Source: Candidatus Poribacteria bacterium (GTDB taxonomy: Bacteria; Poribacteria; WGA-4E; WGA-3G). Taken from it: a stretch of 41,114 nucleotides of DNA. Shown in pieces: positions 17,359-26,952 of the stretch; the first letter of the stretch is position 1, and every line of letters begins with the position of its first letter. The translations under genes and the position numbers were made by a program. The stretch covers positions 1 through 41,114 of the forward strand of contig VXZK01000192.1 of the NCBI GenBank assembly GCA_009845545.1, in the 5' to 3' direction. The notes beneath the pieces were generated by a model that ran no database searches, was not told the origin of the DNA, and worked only from the letters and a program-made list of their open reading frames with translations.

Positions 17359-19956
17359 TTAATGGATAATTTTCGCGTTGAGGATAGGACTATCCTGTAC
17401 AAAAGGTTTGCCGTTGATCGTCGCTGCCCCTCGGAATTTGAACTGATACGTCTTATCTTCTAAAGAACCGAGAACTGTTAGTGGCACCTTGACCTCGGTT
17501 TCATTCACGGGGATAGTTACAGTTTCCGTGGTGAACCCTTCTGGTAAATTGAGTGGTGTCAGCGTAACTTCATCCGTAAAACCGCCTTGTCGGACGATTG
17601 TCAGCGTGAGTATTGCCTCCTTTGTCGCTGGCGGATCGGTTTCCTCCGTGAGAGAAGACTCGGTATCTGCATTTGGGTTTGCTGCAATTGCCACGGTGCC
17701 CCCTTGTGGAACTGCCGTTGCGTCTGCATTTGTAGTAGCCGTTGCGGGGAAGACGATGCTAAAGCGCAAAGGCTCGACTGTCACAATGAAAGGTGCTTCA
17801 AGAATCGTCAGCGGAATAGCGGGTGTTGACTGACTTACCGTCTCCGTATCAACTTTCGCCGTGCCAAAAACGGAGATATAGTTAATGCCCGGTACAGGCA
17901 CGACAGAAAACTGTTCCCTTCGCTCAAAACTTCCTGCTTTTACAGAGAGGACTGCCTCATTTTTACCCTCGGCGATATTGACAGGCTTTGCTGTCACTCG
18001 GGGTGGTAAGCCTACGACGGTGAGTGTGATGGGACCTGTGAAATCGTCGCGCCGATTCGCCGTTACGTGCAGGTTGACCGTTTTGTTATGTGTGACACTT
18101 GTGCTAATCTCGGCGAGTGTCAGTGTAAATTCCGGTGCCTCCATCACTGTCAGCAGTATCGGAGAAGGTGTGGCAGTGCGTTCTAATTGACGATTGCCAA
18201 TCGCACAGACTCCGGCGACAGAAAATGGCATCAGACCGAGTGGGACATCCCACGGTGCAGTGACCGTGAGCAGTGCCTTATTTTGACCGGTCTCAACAAC
18301 AGCAGGACTCACTTCAAACGTTTTCGGTAAGGTAGGACAGTGTAAGCGGATGGCCCCCCTGAGTCTATCAAGGCGATTAACGTTAACCTGGATTGTGAAA
18401 GTCCCGCCCCGGCTGACACGCGGGCTATCTAAACCGGATGGACGGTTCTGGCTGTCAAGTACGACTGCACTGAGCGTGAAGTCTGGTTCTAAGGGACGGA
18501 TGTTTAAACGGTATGAATAAGCATCACCGCCTTGGTTGTTCAGATCTCGAATCGCGACAGAATACTTTCCCGCGTCCGTGAAATTCCACTCAATGCGTGC
18601 GTCGGAACCGCTGGCATCGTCATTCACCATCAAGACCTGTTCTTTCTCGGCACTCTCGGCTTCCATGTCTGTTGCGGCTTCCATCTGTTTTTCTGCACCG
18701 TAGAGCGTGAGAAGCGCATCAAGCTGCGATGACAATCTCAGTGCCTCCACCTCAAAGACGAGAAGCTGAGGCTGTTTTATCTCAAATGCGAACCGATCAA
18801 CATCACCCGATTTGTCAATTTTTCCGTTGATCGTTATCGGTGCGTTCACGGCATTTGCTTTTTCAGCTGTATTGTTGGGTTCACTTTCTCCGATTTCTGC
18901 CAAACTACCGATGGAAAAAGGGTGCGGATTACTTGTCAACCCTGAAGAAGTCTTTACCCTCAGTGTCTGTTCACCGGTTGGCGTTTCAGCATCTATTGAG
19001 ACCTGTATAGCATTCACTGTTTCAAGATTTGCGCCGGCGACAGCGATCGTATTATCCGTTCCGCGTTGCCCGCCAAGCGGAAAAATTGTCTCAAGATAGG
19101 GTAATTCACCGATACTCAACCGATAGCGAAATCCGTTTCCACCTTTGTAGCGGATATCTCGGATATGGAGTGTGTATTTACCCGTTTCAAGGGCGGTATA
19201 ATTTAGGAGAGAATCTAATCCGTTCCCCTGTCCACTGTTCGCGACCTCAGCCCCCTTAGCGTCTTGGAGGATGAGATATGAATCCAGAGGAGATCCTATC
19301 CGTTGCGCTGTTACCTCACAGATGAGTTTCGCATCTTTTTTCAGGTTAAAACTGAAACTGTCTTGATCATCAATTGATGTGATCTCACCGTTCACAGTGA
19401 CAGGCAACTCCAGATAGTTTGACTTTTCAGTCTCTTCGGTTGCTTCATCTTCTTTCACCTCCGGCAGGTTACCGACAACGAAGTTTTGTGCGTTGGAAAT
19501 ACCATAAGGCGTAACGATCCGCATCCGTTGGATGCCTAATGGTGCATCAGGGTCAATCGTTAGAGAGGCAACCAGCTGCATGTCGGTAGGCACACGCCCT
19601 GAGACACCAGCACCGTTAAAGAGGACAGCTGCTTGCTGTGTTTCCTGTCTAATTTCTGCGGTGATGCCGGTTCCACTGAACCATACGGCCGTTGCCGTGT
19701 CAAGATTTTGACCTTTGAGCGTAATTTCTACGTTCTGTCCCTGTTGCGCGCCTTGCGGGGAGACAGTCGATAATGCTGGCACAACCTGGGCGTGTGCGAA
19801 ACTAATTGTTAGAAAAAAGATTGACAGGGAGAAACAACAGTATTTGAGTGGAAGACAGAAAGTGGAGGAACTGACTCGCCTCCTCTGGGTGGTCTCGCGA
19901 TCAGGATCATCGCGATGACGTGCCACCGCAGACTTCCGAAATAACTTGTTAGGCAT
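17359..19956 (-). CDS. Exported PPC-domain repeat protein
   Basis: This is about 865 residues. A long basic n-region is followed by the hydrophobic stretch CCFSLSIFFLTISFAHA, a signal peptide. An IPT/TIG-like module (STVSPQGAQQGQNVEITLKGQNL) follows. Two bacterial pre-peptidase C-terminal (PPC) domains come next: NGEITSIDDQDSFSFNL...GKYTLHIRD and NGKIDKSGDVDRFAFEI...GKYSVAIRD. The rest is Ig-like beta modules. No catalytic domain is visible. The ATG at 19956 is chosen because AAAGAGGT precedes it; ATG 19980 lies upstream of that site. Such PPC proteins usually accompany DUF1501 and DUF1549/1553 genes in Planctomycetes-type operons, as here on the same strand. Role at the cell surface is inference. 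Confidence 0.75.
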   Translation of the reverse strand: MPNKLFRKSAVARHRDDPDRETTQRRRVSSSTFCLPLKYCCFSLSIFFLTISFAHAQVVPALSTVSPQGAQQGQNVEITLKGQNLDTATAVWFSGTGITAEIRQETQQAAVLFNGAGVSGRVPTDMQLVASLTIDPDAPLGIQRMRIVTPYGISNAQNFVVGNLPEVKEDEATEETEKSNYLELPVTVNGEITSIDDQDSFSFNLKKDAKLICEVTAQRIGSPLDSYLILQDAKGAEVANSGQGNGLDSLLNYTALETGKYTLHIRDIRYKGGNGFRYRLSIGELPYLETIFPLGGQRGTDNTIAVAGANLETVNAIQVSIDAETPTGEQTLRVKTSSGLTSNPHPFSIGSLAEIGESEPNNTAEKANAVNAPITINGKIDKSGDVDRFAFEIKQPQLLVFEVEALRLSSQLDALLTLYGAEKQMEAATDMEAESAEKEQVLMVNDDASGSDARIEWNFTDAGKYSVAIRDLNNQGGDAYSYRLNIRPLEPDFTLSAVVLDSQNRPSGLDSPRVSRGGTFTIQVNVNRLDRLRGAIRLHCPTLPKTFEVSPAVVETGQNKALLTVTAPWDVPLGLMPFSVAGVCAIGNRQLERTATPSPILLTVMEAPEFTLTLAEISTSVTHNKTVNLHVTANRRDDFTGPITLTVVGLPPRVTAKPVNIAEGKNEAVLSVKAGSFERREQFSVVPVPGINYISVFGTAKVDTETVSQSTPAIPLTILEAPFIVTVEPLRFSIVFPATATTNADATAVPQGGTVAIAANPNADTESSLTEETDPPATKEAILTLTIVRQGGFTDEVTLTPLNLPEGFTTETVTIPVNETEVKVPLTVLGSLEDKTYQFKFRGAATINGKPFVQDSPILNAKIIH

Positions 19957-19977
19957 TTTGATGACCTCTTTAGTAGT

Positions 19978-20173
19978 CATCAGTTATCAGTCATCAGAGG
20001 CATAGTCGTCAGTTTTCAGTACGGATTTTTTTCAAAAATCCTTTCAGTTTTCAGTTAAATGAGGGGTTGATTAAATCAAAGTCCTCTTGTAACTGAAAAC
20101 TGATAACCGAAAGGGAACGTACTAGTTCCCGTACTGATAATCCCTCCTCTGACAACTGAAGACTGAAAACTAT
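19978..20173. repeat. Hairpin spacer with a perfect 14-bp stem
   Basis: TCAGTTTTCAGTTA (20044-20057) pairs perfectly with TAACTGAAAACTGA (20090-20103). Smaller hairpins lie at both sides: GGATTTTT/AAAAATCC at about 20033-20042 and GGGAAC/GTTCCC near 20113-20130. The spacer separates the PPC and DUF1501 genes. Confidence 0.65.
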
Positions 20174-20174
20174 T

Positions 20175-21620
20175 TTAGAAGATTCCAGCGATCGGTTCGC
20201 CTTTCACCAATTCACGCGGTTGATCTAAATGGTTGTAGACGATTGTATGCGGTTCAATGCCGAGTGTATGGTAGACCGTAGCGAGGATGTCGCGTGGGTG
20301 TACCGGGTTCTCAAGTGGTGTTGAACCTGTAGCATCAGACTTCCCGTAAACCTGTCCACCTTTGACCCCTGCGCCTGCGATTAACCCTGTGTAGCAATAG
20401 GGCCAGTGGTCGCGTCCATCAGGAGCGTTGCTATTACCGGAGGTGCTAATACCCATCCGCGGCGAGCGTCCGAATTCACCGATGGCTAAGACGAGTGTAT
20501 CCTCTAACATCCCACGTTGATCCAAGTCTTCAAGCAATGAGGAGACGGCACTGTCTAACTTCGGGCAGTGAAGGTTTTTCAATGGACCAAAGTTAGTTGC
20601 GTGCGTATCCCACGCAGTCGTGTTCGGATCGCCATTTGCGACAGAGGGCCAGTTCACTTGAACGAACCGGGTGCCAGCTTCCACCAATCGCCGAGCGAGG
20701 AGTGCGCTCTGTCCGAAGGTATGTCTACCGTACTTATCGCGCATCTCATCTGACTCTTGGGACAGATCGAAAGCGTTACGCGCCCGCTGCGACAAGATGA
20801 GGTTGTACGCCTTCTCATAATACTCGTTCAAGGCATAAGAGTCTGCAACCTTATCAATTTCGGGCATACCGGCGTTAATCGTCTCAAGGAGGTTTTTCCG
20901 GCGTTTCAAGCGCACGGGTGGCACTTCTGGACGCAAGCTTAAGTCGTCAAGGTTAATATCCTGATTCGGATCCTGGAAGAGGAAGTACGGATCGTAGGCT
21001 CTCCCCAAGAAACCGGCGTTTCCGCCTTTACCGATGATATTACTCTCTTGCATCGGACGCGGAAGTTGTACTGCCGCGAGCATCGGTTCATCAGGGGGTC
21101 GGTAATTTGAGATATGCGCTGCGGCATTCGGATGGTCGGCAGGCGAAGGCGGATCAAGTTGTCCTGAAGGCGCGACCTTATCGGGTGTTTCGCCAGTAAC
21201 CATTTGATACATCGCAGCAGTGTGGTTGAAAAGCCCTGCCGGTGTGTAGCTTACCGAACGGATCAAGCAGGCTTTGTCCATCTGCTGTGCCAAACGCGGC
21301 ATTGTCTCAGATAACTGAATCCCTGGCACGTTGGTCGGGATCGGTTTGAATTCACCCCGAATGTTTGAAGGTGCATCGGGTTTTGGATCCCAGATATCGA
21401 GGTGGCTAGGACCGCCTTGTAAAAAGAGAAGGATAACCGAGTTGGCTTTCCCCCATCCGTTTAGCGGCTTCGCGGGGTCAACTGCCGTATTCGCGTTCGC
21501 TTGGAGTGACAATACCTGTGGCAGACTAATGCCGAGCATCGCCGCACCACCGACACGTAGAAATTCACGACGTGAGAACCCGTCACACAAGCGTCCGGGT
21601 AATTGTGGTAACGATAACAT
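20175..21620 (-). CDS. DUF1501 family protein, Tat-exported
   Basis: The 481-residue protein has a twin-arginine signal, SRREFLRVGG (16-25), followed by the hydrophobic segment AAMLGISLPQVL. The sulfatase/phosphatase-like DUF1501 body then starts with VILLFLQGGPSHLDIWDPKP. The conserved GEFGRSPRM and DGRDHWPYCYTGLIAGAGV blocks are present. DUF1501 proteins are related to alkaline-phosphatase-fold enzymes and are usually coupled to a DUF1549/DUF1553 gene, as here (21795-24299). The substrate is unknown. Export as a folded protein suggests a cofactor or metal. Confidence 0.9.
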   Translation of the reverse strand: MLSLPQLPGRLCDGFSRREFLRVGGAAMLGISLPQVLSLQANANTAVDPAKPLNGWGKANSVILLFLQGGPSHLDIWDPKPDAPSNIRGEFKPIPTNVPGIQLSETMPRLAQQMDKACLIRSVSYTPAGLFNHTAAMYQMVTGETPDKVAPSGQLDPPSPADHPNAAAHISNYRPPDEPMLAAVQLPRPMQESNIIGKGGNAGFLGRAYDPYFLFQDPNQDINLDDLSLRPEVPPVRLKRRKNLLETINAGMPEIDKVADSYALNEYYEKAYNLILSQRARNAFDLSQESDEMRDKYGRHTFGQSALLARRLVEAGTRFVQVNWPSVANGDPNTTAWDTHATNFGPLKNLHCPKLDSAVSSLLEDLDQRGMLEDTLVLAIGEFGRSPRMGISTSGNSNAPDGRDHWPYCYTGLIAGAGVKGGQVYGKSDATGSTPLENPVHPRDILATVYHTLGIEPHTIVYNHLDQPRELVKGEPIAGIF

Positions 21621-21642
21621 CTATTGTTTCCTCCGTTTTTTA

Positions 21643-21790
21643 GAGTTATAAGTTTTGACCAACAACTCGTGCCTTAGCAAAAGTATCTGTAGACGAGTTG
21701 TTGATCAAGGTTATAGGTTATAAGTTAAAGAGGTTGCTTGAGAAAGTTCCAAAGTCTCTTAACTTATAACTAACCACTTATAACTAATAA
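21643..21790. repeat. Double-hairpin spacer upstream of the DUF1501 gene
   Basis: GACCAACAACTCGT (21657-21670) pairs with ACGAGTTGTTGATC (21693-21706), 13 of 14 positions. A second hairpin pairs GGTTATAAGTTAAAGAG (about 21715-21732) with CTCTTAACTTATAACTAACC (about 21756-21775). The units differ from the ACTGATAAC type but the layout is the same. Confidence 0.6.
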
Positions 21791-21794
21791 CCAT

Positions 21795-24299
21795 TTAGCG
21801 ATTGAATAAGAAGGCGGGACTATTAATCAATGCCCACAACAGGTCTTGCGCCCCTTCTTCCTTAGATTCAGCGTTCGCGATATGTTCAACCGCTACTGCA
21901 TATTCGTTCTTCTCTGGTAACCGAGAAAATGTTGCGAGATATAATTCTTCAACGAGAGCTCGGTCATCTTGATTCGTTTTGATAAGTTGTGCGATACGTC
22001 CTTTTGGATCAATAAGTGCTTCTGCGACCGTGGGTCCGTTAATGAGGTTCATTGCGTGTGCAAGACTGACCTCGGTCGTGCGTTCACATTCACACGAGGT
22101 TTCGCGTTCGGGTCTGCCGAATAGTTTCAAGAACCCATCATCTTTCACCTTGCTGTCTGGCAATTGCACAGCGCGGAAGTTTTTGGGTACCTCTTGGAAC
22201 CGGGGTCGGCTCCCTGTTGCAATGCCGATAGCGTCTAACAGCTGTTCTGCCGTCAAGCGTCTTGCGACCGCGTGTGAGAAGTTAATTGTATCTGCCTTGT
22301 TCCACTTATTCGTCTTGATACTCTGTTGATAGGTTCGGGAACGAGTGACCGTTTTCATGATATGCTTCATGTCGAATCCACTGTCCACGAAATCCATCGT
22401 CAATGCATCGAGCAGTTCAGGGTTGCTCGGCGGATTACTGGTGCGGATATCATCCACAGGCTCAATAATCCCGCGTCCCATGAAGTAACTCCAAAGGCGA
22501 TTCACACCGGCGCGTGCGAACATCGGATTCTCCTTGGAGGTAAGCCACGTTGCGAGCATCTGCTGCTTATCGTCGGTTTCTGCCATCACTTCCCCGAACG
22601 GGACTGACGGTTCAACGACCGCTAAGGTTCGTGGGTGTTTCACAGGGGTTGCGGTGTAACTCGCGTAGACGATTTCATCTCCCGGTAGCTGCCCCTGTTT
22701 CACATTGACATCCGCGAAGAACGCGCCAAGTTCATAGTACTGGTTTTGCGTCCATTTCTCAAACGGATGGTCGTGGCATTTGTTGCATGAAAACCGAACG
22801 CCTAAGAACAGCTGCGTTGTGTTTTCGACTGCAGCGGTATATTCACGGGATACACGAAAATAACTTGCCGCGGGGTTCGCGTAGGTGCTTCCGGTCGCTG
22901 TAATCAGGTCTCGTACAAATTGGTCATACGGACGATTTTGAGCGATTGCCTGATGGATCCACTGTTGGAAGAGCCAGACCCCGCGTTCACCGAGAAATTT
23001 TCGGTTAGACTGCAGCAGGTCTGCCCACTTATGTGTCCAGTGGTCAATAAACTCTGGTGTTTCGACGAGTGTGTCAATGAGTTTTTCGCGTTTGGTTTTA
23101 GAGGCGGTGGTATCAGCGAGGAAACTCCGCGCCTGTTCGGGTGTCGGCGGGAGACCTGTCAGATCGAAATAGATGCGCCGTACAAATTCTTCATCTGTGC
23201 AAAGCTCAGAAGGCAGGATTTTCATCCGCTTCAGTTTATTATGCACGTGCGTATCAATATAGTTATACTCAGGCGTTTGAACCCATTTATAACCGCTTCT
23301 GTCGCCCATAACGATGATGCCATTCGTGCTGTAGGCACCTTCATATCGGGTGAGGATAGCGGTTTCGCCCCGGCGCTCTGCGGTTACCACACCGTCGTCA
23401 GTAATTTTTGCGACTTCATTGACGCTGCTGGTGAATTTCGCTTCACGGGTGACATCCCGTGTTGTGCCATCGGGATAGTGCGCGATGACAATGAGCTGCT
23501 GTTTCATGCCGGGCACAGCGAGTTCAGCGGAATCGGGTAAGACTTCCAACCTCTCCACACGCCGTGTGGTTTTGACATCAGAATTCGCCCCTTCCACTAT
23601 CCACTGGCGGATGAGTTCATAATCCCGCGAACCGGGTACGATCACCTGTCCACCTTTGTGTGGCACTTCGGATGTCGGCTTGAGCAACATCAGGCTCTGT
23701 TCGGGAAACGCTCGATTAAACCGTCTGCCGGATATGTCCTCAATCAAGAGTTCATAATCAAAATCGGGATCGTAGCCACGGAGTGAAAGTTTGAATCCAT
23801 TTTTACCTTTTGCTGCACCGTGACATGTGCCGTTATTACACCCAGCATGGCTTAGGAGCGGCATGACATCCCGTACGAAACTGACAGGTGGCGCTTCCAT
23901 GCCCTTAACCTCTACGGGCAATTCGGCACTCACGCTGCTGACAGTAACGACGATTTTTGTTGTGCCAACTGCCATCGGGAAGATATAGCCATCTTCATGC
24001 ACCTTTACCGTAGCCGTAGCCGGTGTCAGCGTCGCCCACGGTGTCACATCTACATAAGTGCCATCTTTTGTCTTACCTGACACGAGTACGCGTCTGCCAT
24101 CGCGCGCGTGCTCCAATGTCAGTGACTCCGGATGAACCCTCAACTCTGTTAAAGCGATGCTTGCAAGCCACTGTTCCGCTGTCGGCACTTCGGCACTTGC
24201 AGGCCGCGCCATCTCACTTTGCGCTGCTAACTGGAACGCGAAGCAGATGGAAAATGCAACAAGAAATGTTGTTACAAAGTTAAACCTGGGTTTCATCAA
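21795..24299 (-). CDS. DUF1549/DUF1553 cytochrome-type protein with Big_2 domains
   Basis: The 834-residue exported protein (signal peptide FVTTFLVAFSICFAFQLAAQ) has modules in this order. First is a Big_2-like Ig domain (LTLEHARDGRRVLVSGKTKDG). Second is a PSCyt1-type haem-binding segment with the Cx4CH motif CNNGTCHG and PHKGGQVIVPGS. Third is another Big_2 domain. Fourth is DUF1549 (FVRRIYFDLTGLPPTPEQA, with CNKCHDHPFEKW giving CxxCH). Last is DUF1553 (ARAGVNRLWSYFMGRGIIEPVDD... ALINSPAFLFNR). Two covalent-haem motifs suggest a periplasmic redox role. It is the normal partner of the DUF1501 gene downstream. Function in Planctomycetes-type bacteria is not established. Confidence 0.92.
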   Translation of the reverse strand: MMKPRFNFVTTFLVAFSICFAFQLAAQSEMARPASAEVPTAEQWLASIALTELRVHPESLTLEHARDGRRVLVSGKTKDGTYVDVTPWATLTPATATVKVHEDGYIFPMAVGTTKIVVTVSSVSAELPVEVKGMEAPPVSFVRDVMPLLSHAGCNNGTCHGAAKGKNGFKLSLRGYDPDFDYELLIEDISGRRFNRAFPEQSLMLLKPTSEVPHKGGQVIVPGSRDYELIRQWIVEGANSDVKTTRRVERLEVLPDSAELAVPGMKQQLIVIAHYPDGTTRDVTREAKFTSSVNEVAKITDDGVVTAERRGETAILTRYEGAYSTNGIIVMGDRSGYKWVQTPEYNYIDTHVHNKLKRMKILPSELCTDEEFVRRIYFDLTGLPPTPEQARSFLADTTASKTKREKLIDTLVETPEFIDHWTHKWADLLQSNRKFLGERGVWLFQQWIHQAIAQNRPYDQFVRDLITATGSTYANPAASYFRVSREYTAAVENTTQLFLGVRFSCNKCHDHPFEKWTQNQYYELGAFFADVNVKQGQLPGDEIVYASYTATPVKHPRTLAVVEPSVPFGEVMAETDDKQQMLATWLTSKENPMFARAGVNRLWSYFMGRGIIEPVDDIRTSNPPSNPELLDALTMDFVDSGFDMKHIMKTVTRSRTYQQSIKTNKWNKADTINFSHAVARRLTAEQLLDAIGIATGSRPRFQEVPKNFRAVQLPDSKVKDDGFLKLFGRPERETSCECERTTEVSLAHAMNLINGPTVAEALIDPKGRIAQLIKTNQDDRALVEELYLATFSRLPEKNEYAVAVEHIANAESKEEGAQDLLWALINSPAFLFNR

Positions 24300-24523
24300 A
24301 AATTCGGCGTAGAAACCTTCCGGCTGTAGTCGACGGAGGGAACGCCGTCCTCCTTTTTATTGTCGGTTGTCGGTACGGAAATCTGATACGCAGATTCCTT
24401 TAGGTTGCCGGTTGGGAGGTGGTTAGGTTAATTCAAAACCTCTTTTACCGAGAACCACAATGAATATTTGATCGTTGTTCGCCTGCCTTAATGTATCATC
24501 TGTGTTGATTTTGTGTCAACAGT

Positions 24524-25480
24524 TTAAGAGAGATTCCAAAGCAAAACAGAGTTGTCTTCACTCGCACTCGCGAGCAGACTGCCATCAGGCGCGTAAGCAA
24601 CATTTCTGACACTACCTGTGTGCCCGGTGAGTGTGTCTTTCGATCTGCCTCTCTTGGTATCCCACAAACGCACTGTACCGTCACTACTACTGCTTGCGAG
24701 CGTTGTGCCATCCGGTGAAAATGCGACACTCCAGACGTAACCTCTGTGTCCGGTGAGTGTATCTTCCGGTTCACCCGTCACCGCATCCCACAGGCGCACG
24801 GTGCGGTCAGTGCTCCCACTGGCAATGGTCTCGCCATCAGGAGAATAAACAGCAGAATTAACAATATGTTTATGTCCGGTGAGTGTTGCCCTATGCTGTC
24901 CGGTGGCAGCATCCCACAAGAGTATAGTATCACCACCACTGCCAGCAGCAATAGTGCTTCCATCCGGTGAATATGTAACGGATCTAATAGAGAATTGTTC
25001 AACTGCGAGTGTGTTTTTAATTTCTCCTGTGTTCACATCCCACAGACGCACCGTGTTATCAGGACTTCCACTCGCGACCGTGTTCCCATCAGGAGAAAAG
25101 GCAATGCTTCTAACAGCGTCAGTATGTCCGGTGAGCGTTGCTGTCGGAGCCCCGCTGGTTGCATCCCACAGCACAACGGTGTTGTCAATACTTCCACTCG
25201 CGATTGCCCCGCCATCAGGCGAAAAGGCGACACACCTGACGTATTCTTTATGCTCTACAAGTAGATTGAGCCCTGTTGCACTCTCTACATCGTAGACCCA
25301 AACCCCGATGTCACAGGCGACTGCAAGTTGTGTACCGTCCGGTGAGAAGGCTATATCTCCAGTTAGGTTTCCTTGATCAAGTCGTGCTTTAACTCCTTCA
25401 GGTAGATTCAATTGTATTTCTTCTCCAACTTTTAGATTTTGCAATGAAAGATATTTTTTTTGGCATAACTTGCAAGCCAA
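24524..25480 (-). CDS. Seven-blade WD40 protein with unclear start
   Basis: Seven WD40 blades of the form VRSIAFSPDGNTVASGSPDNTVRLWD fill almost the whole 318 residues, enough for one closed propeller. The frame has no ATG: the only start before the first blade is a TTG at 25480, and a stop codon lies four codons before it. No signal peptide is present, unlike many WD40 proteins of these bacteria. So either TTG is used or the gene is a 5'-truncated copy. The blades are also near-repeats at DNA level (ATCCCACA-AGACGCAC-type units), which makes the locus recombination-prone. Confidence 0.7.
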   Translation of the reverse strand: MACKLCQKKYLSLQNLKVGEEIQLNLPEGVKARLDQGNLTGDIAFSPDGTQLAVACDIGVWVYDVESATGLNLLVEHKEYVRCVAFSPDGGAIASGSIDNTVVLWDATSGAPTATLTGHTDAVRSIAFSPDGNTVASGSPDNTVRLWDVNTGEIKNTLAVEQFSIRSVTYSPDGSTIAAGSGGDTILLWDAATGQHRATLTGHKHIVNSAVYSPDGETIASGSTDRTVRLWDAVTGEPEDTLTGHRGYVWSVAFSPDGTTLASSSSDGTVRLWDTKRGRSKDTLTGHTGSVRNVAYAPDGSLLASASEDNSVLLWNLS

Positions 25481-25518
25481 AATTTGCTGTTGCTAATGGT
25501 TCGTAAGTTCGTATACGT

Positions 25519-25578
25519 GTGACGTTATAAACGTCACAGTGACGTGCAGATGCCTTGTGGTACGCGGAAATGTGACGT
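25519..25578. promoter_or_regulatory. Cluster of four GTGACGT boxes
   Basis: GTGACGT occurs at 25519-25525, 25539-25545 and 25572-25578, and its inverse ACGTCAC at 25531-25537. They form two overlapping palindromes in the spacer upstream of the WD40 gene (minus strand). An operator role is inferred from the arrangement only. Confidence 0.4.
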
Positions 25579-25623
25579 AATTTCAAAATTTTTATCGTTA
25601 GGTTTGTGAGCGAACGCTCCGCG

Positions 25624-26442
25624 CTATTCCTGATTCTTCAAGTGTCCCCAGACCATCGGCAACTTTCCACCGGCGGAAACATCTAAGAATTCGGATTCAC
25701 TCGCTAAATAGTTGATAACGTTTTCTGTAAGTTTCTCTATCTGATCAATACTCTCGTTGTTTTTATGATAATTCGGGAGCCGCCAGTTCATGTTAAAAAC
25801 TTTACCGTCTCCGGCTTCCCAATAACCGAACGCTGCGATTCTATCTGCGTAATTGGTACCGCCCTCCCAAGCATGTGCGAGGGTCGTAAAATTTTTCCAA
25901 ATCGTGTCAAAATAGTCACCACTGACTGGGAACCCAGTTGAATTGACCCGAATCCAATCATCGACTTTCGGTGTTTTCCCATCAACATTTTCGAGCCCTT
26001 CCGTCAAGCCGAGTTCCAGCGTCTCTTTGAGGACGATAATACCGACATTGCTTCCGTCGTCTTCAACGGGTCCAAATTTTCGTGGTTCTGCGTTTTCTAA
26101 TCCCAACGGGGTAGCGTACCGAATCGCCGCGCCTGTCAGCAGCACTGCGCCACCGCTTTCAGCGTAATCCATGAACGCATTAATTTCTGCGTCGGATAAT
26201 CCGCCCGGATCTTCATCGCCATCATGCCACCAGACAACAGCGAACTGCTTAAAGGTATCGCTCTTCAAGTCCGCTTTCGCGAGTTGTTTTGTTTTGAACG
26301 TTTTTTCAGCAAATTCCAATGCGGGTGCAGTAAAATCACCTTCTTTGCCGAGATTAATAAACCCGACTTCCACCGCAGCATTCCCCATACTTATACCAAA
26401 ACAGAGAAGAAATGTCAAGTAAATTACGATTTTCCGTTCCAT
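25624..26442 (-). CDS. Exported ThuA/GATase-like domain protein
   Basis: The 272-residue protein begins with a signal peptide (YLTFLLCFGISMGNAA). A Rossmann-like domain follows: VEVGFINLG, FAVVWWHDGDEDPGGLSDAEINAFMDYAESGGAVLLTGAA. This is the pattern of ThuA-like/class I glutamine amidotransferase-like folds in which the catalytic Cys is absent. NMNWRLPNYHKN and LTENVINYLAS complete the domain. AAGGAGCG stands 5 nt before the ATG. Related proteins accompany trehalose/glycan utilisation genes; the ligand here is unknown. Confidence 0.65.
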   Translation of the reverse strand: MERKIVIYLTFLLCFGISMGNAAVEVGFINLGKEGDFTAPALEFAEKTFKTKQLAKADLKSDTFKQFAVVWWHDGDEDPGGLSDAEINAFMDYAESGGAVLLTGAAIRYATPLGLENAEPRKFGPVEDDGSNVGIIVLKETLELGLTEGLENVDGKTPKVDDWIRVNSTGFPVSGDYFDTIWKNFTTLAHAWEGGTNYADRIAAFGYWEAGDGKVFNMNWRLPNYHKNNESIDQIEKLTENVINYLASESEFLDVSAGGKLPMVWGHLKNQE

Positions 26443-26952
26443 GCTCGCTCCTTATGTGTCTACGCAAGTCAACGTGTGTTTGCTTGCGTATTGATAATAG
26501 CACATTCCCAAAATAGGATTGATGGACAGTTAGACTTCTCTTTTATAGGACCTACGTAATTTTAATTTTAGTACACACTGTCAAGCTTGGAAAAAACGCA
26601 GATGCTCTCTTAGCACAGGCTAACAGTCTATGCTACAAAAGAGCAGCATGCACAAGTCCTATTTTATAGTAAAATCCAAAAATAAGTTTACACTTTTCGC
26701 TCGTAGGGGTTGGGTAACCCAACCCCTACGATTTCTCCAGTGTGCAAATAAGTACGGGTTCTACTATAATGTCTGTTTATACAGAATATCATGCAACAAT
26801 GTTTTTGTCAAAATATTCTGTATCGCGGATTTCGTGGCTTACACAGATTACGCGAAATTTTAACCATCTGTGAAATTAAAGCTGAATGTGTTTCGGCATT
26901 TGAGATAAATCGGGCTTACAAAACCCTCCCACAAGAGACCGCTTGCCTTTTC
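26443..26952. other. Gene-free stretch between the ThuA-like gene and the methyltransferase
   Basis: About 510 bases carry no convincing gene on either strand. The main structure is the nested palindrome at 26665-26768. The rest is AT-rich, with no clear promoter that I would defend. Confidence 0.5.
26665..26768. repeat. Nested palindrome with a perfect 14-bp core stem
   Basis: The core CGTAGGGGTTGGGT (26702-26715) is followed by one base and its exact complement ACCCAACCCCTACG (26717-26730). It is enclosed by a longer imperfect inverted repeat (26665-26694 against 26739-26768, TATAGTA...TACTATA at the ends). The size and nested form suggest a small mobile palindromic element. Confidence 0.7.

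Noticed and set aside
22920..23540. A 206-codon open frame on the plus strand
   Set aside because: It lies wholly opposite the DUF1549/DUF1553 gene, has no family motifs and no ribosome-binding site.
24540..25300. Repeated ATCCCACA-type units on the plus strand
   Set aside because: They are the reverse complement of WD40 blade ends, not a separate repeat element.
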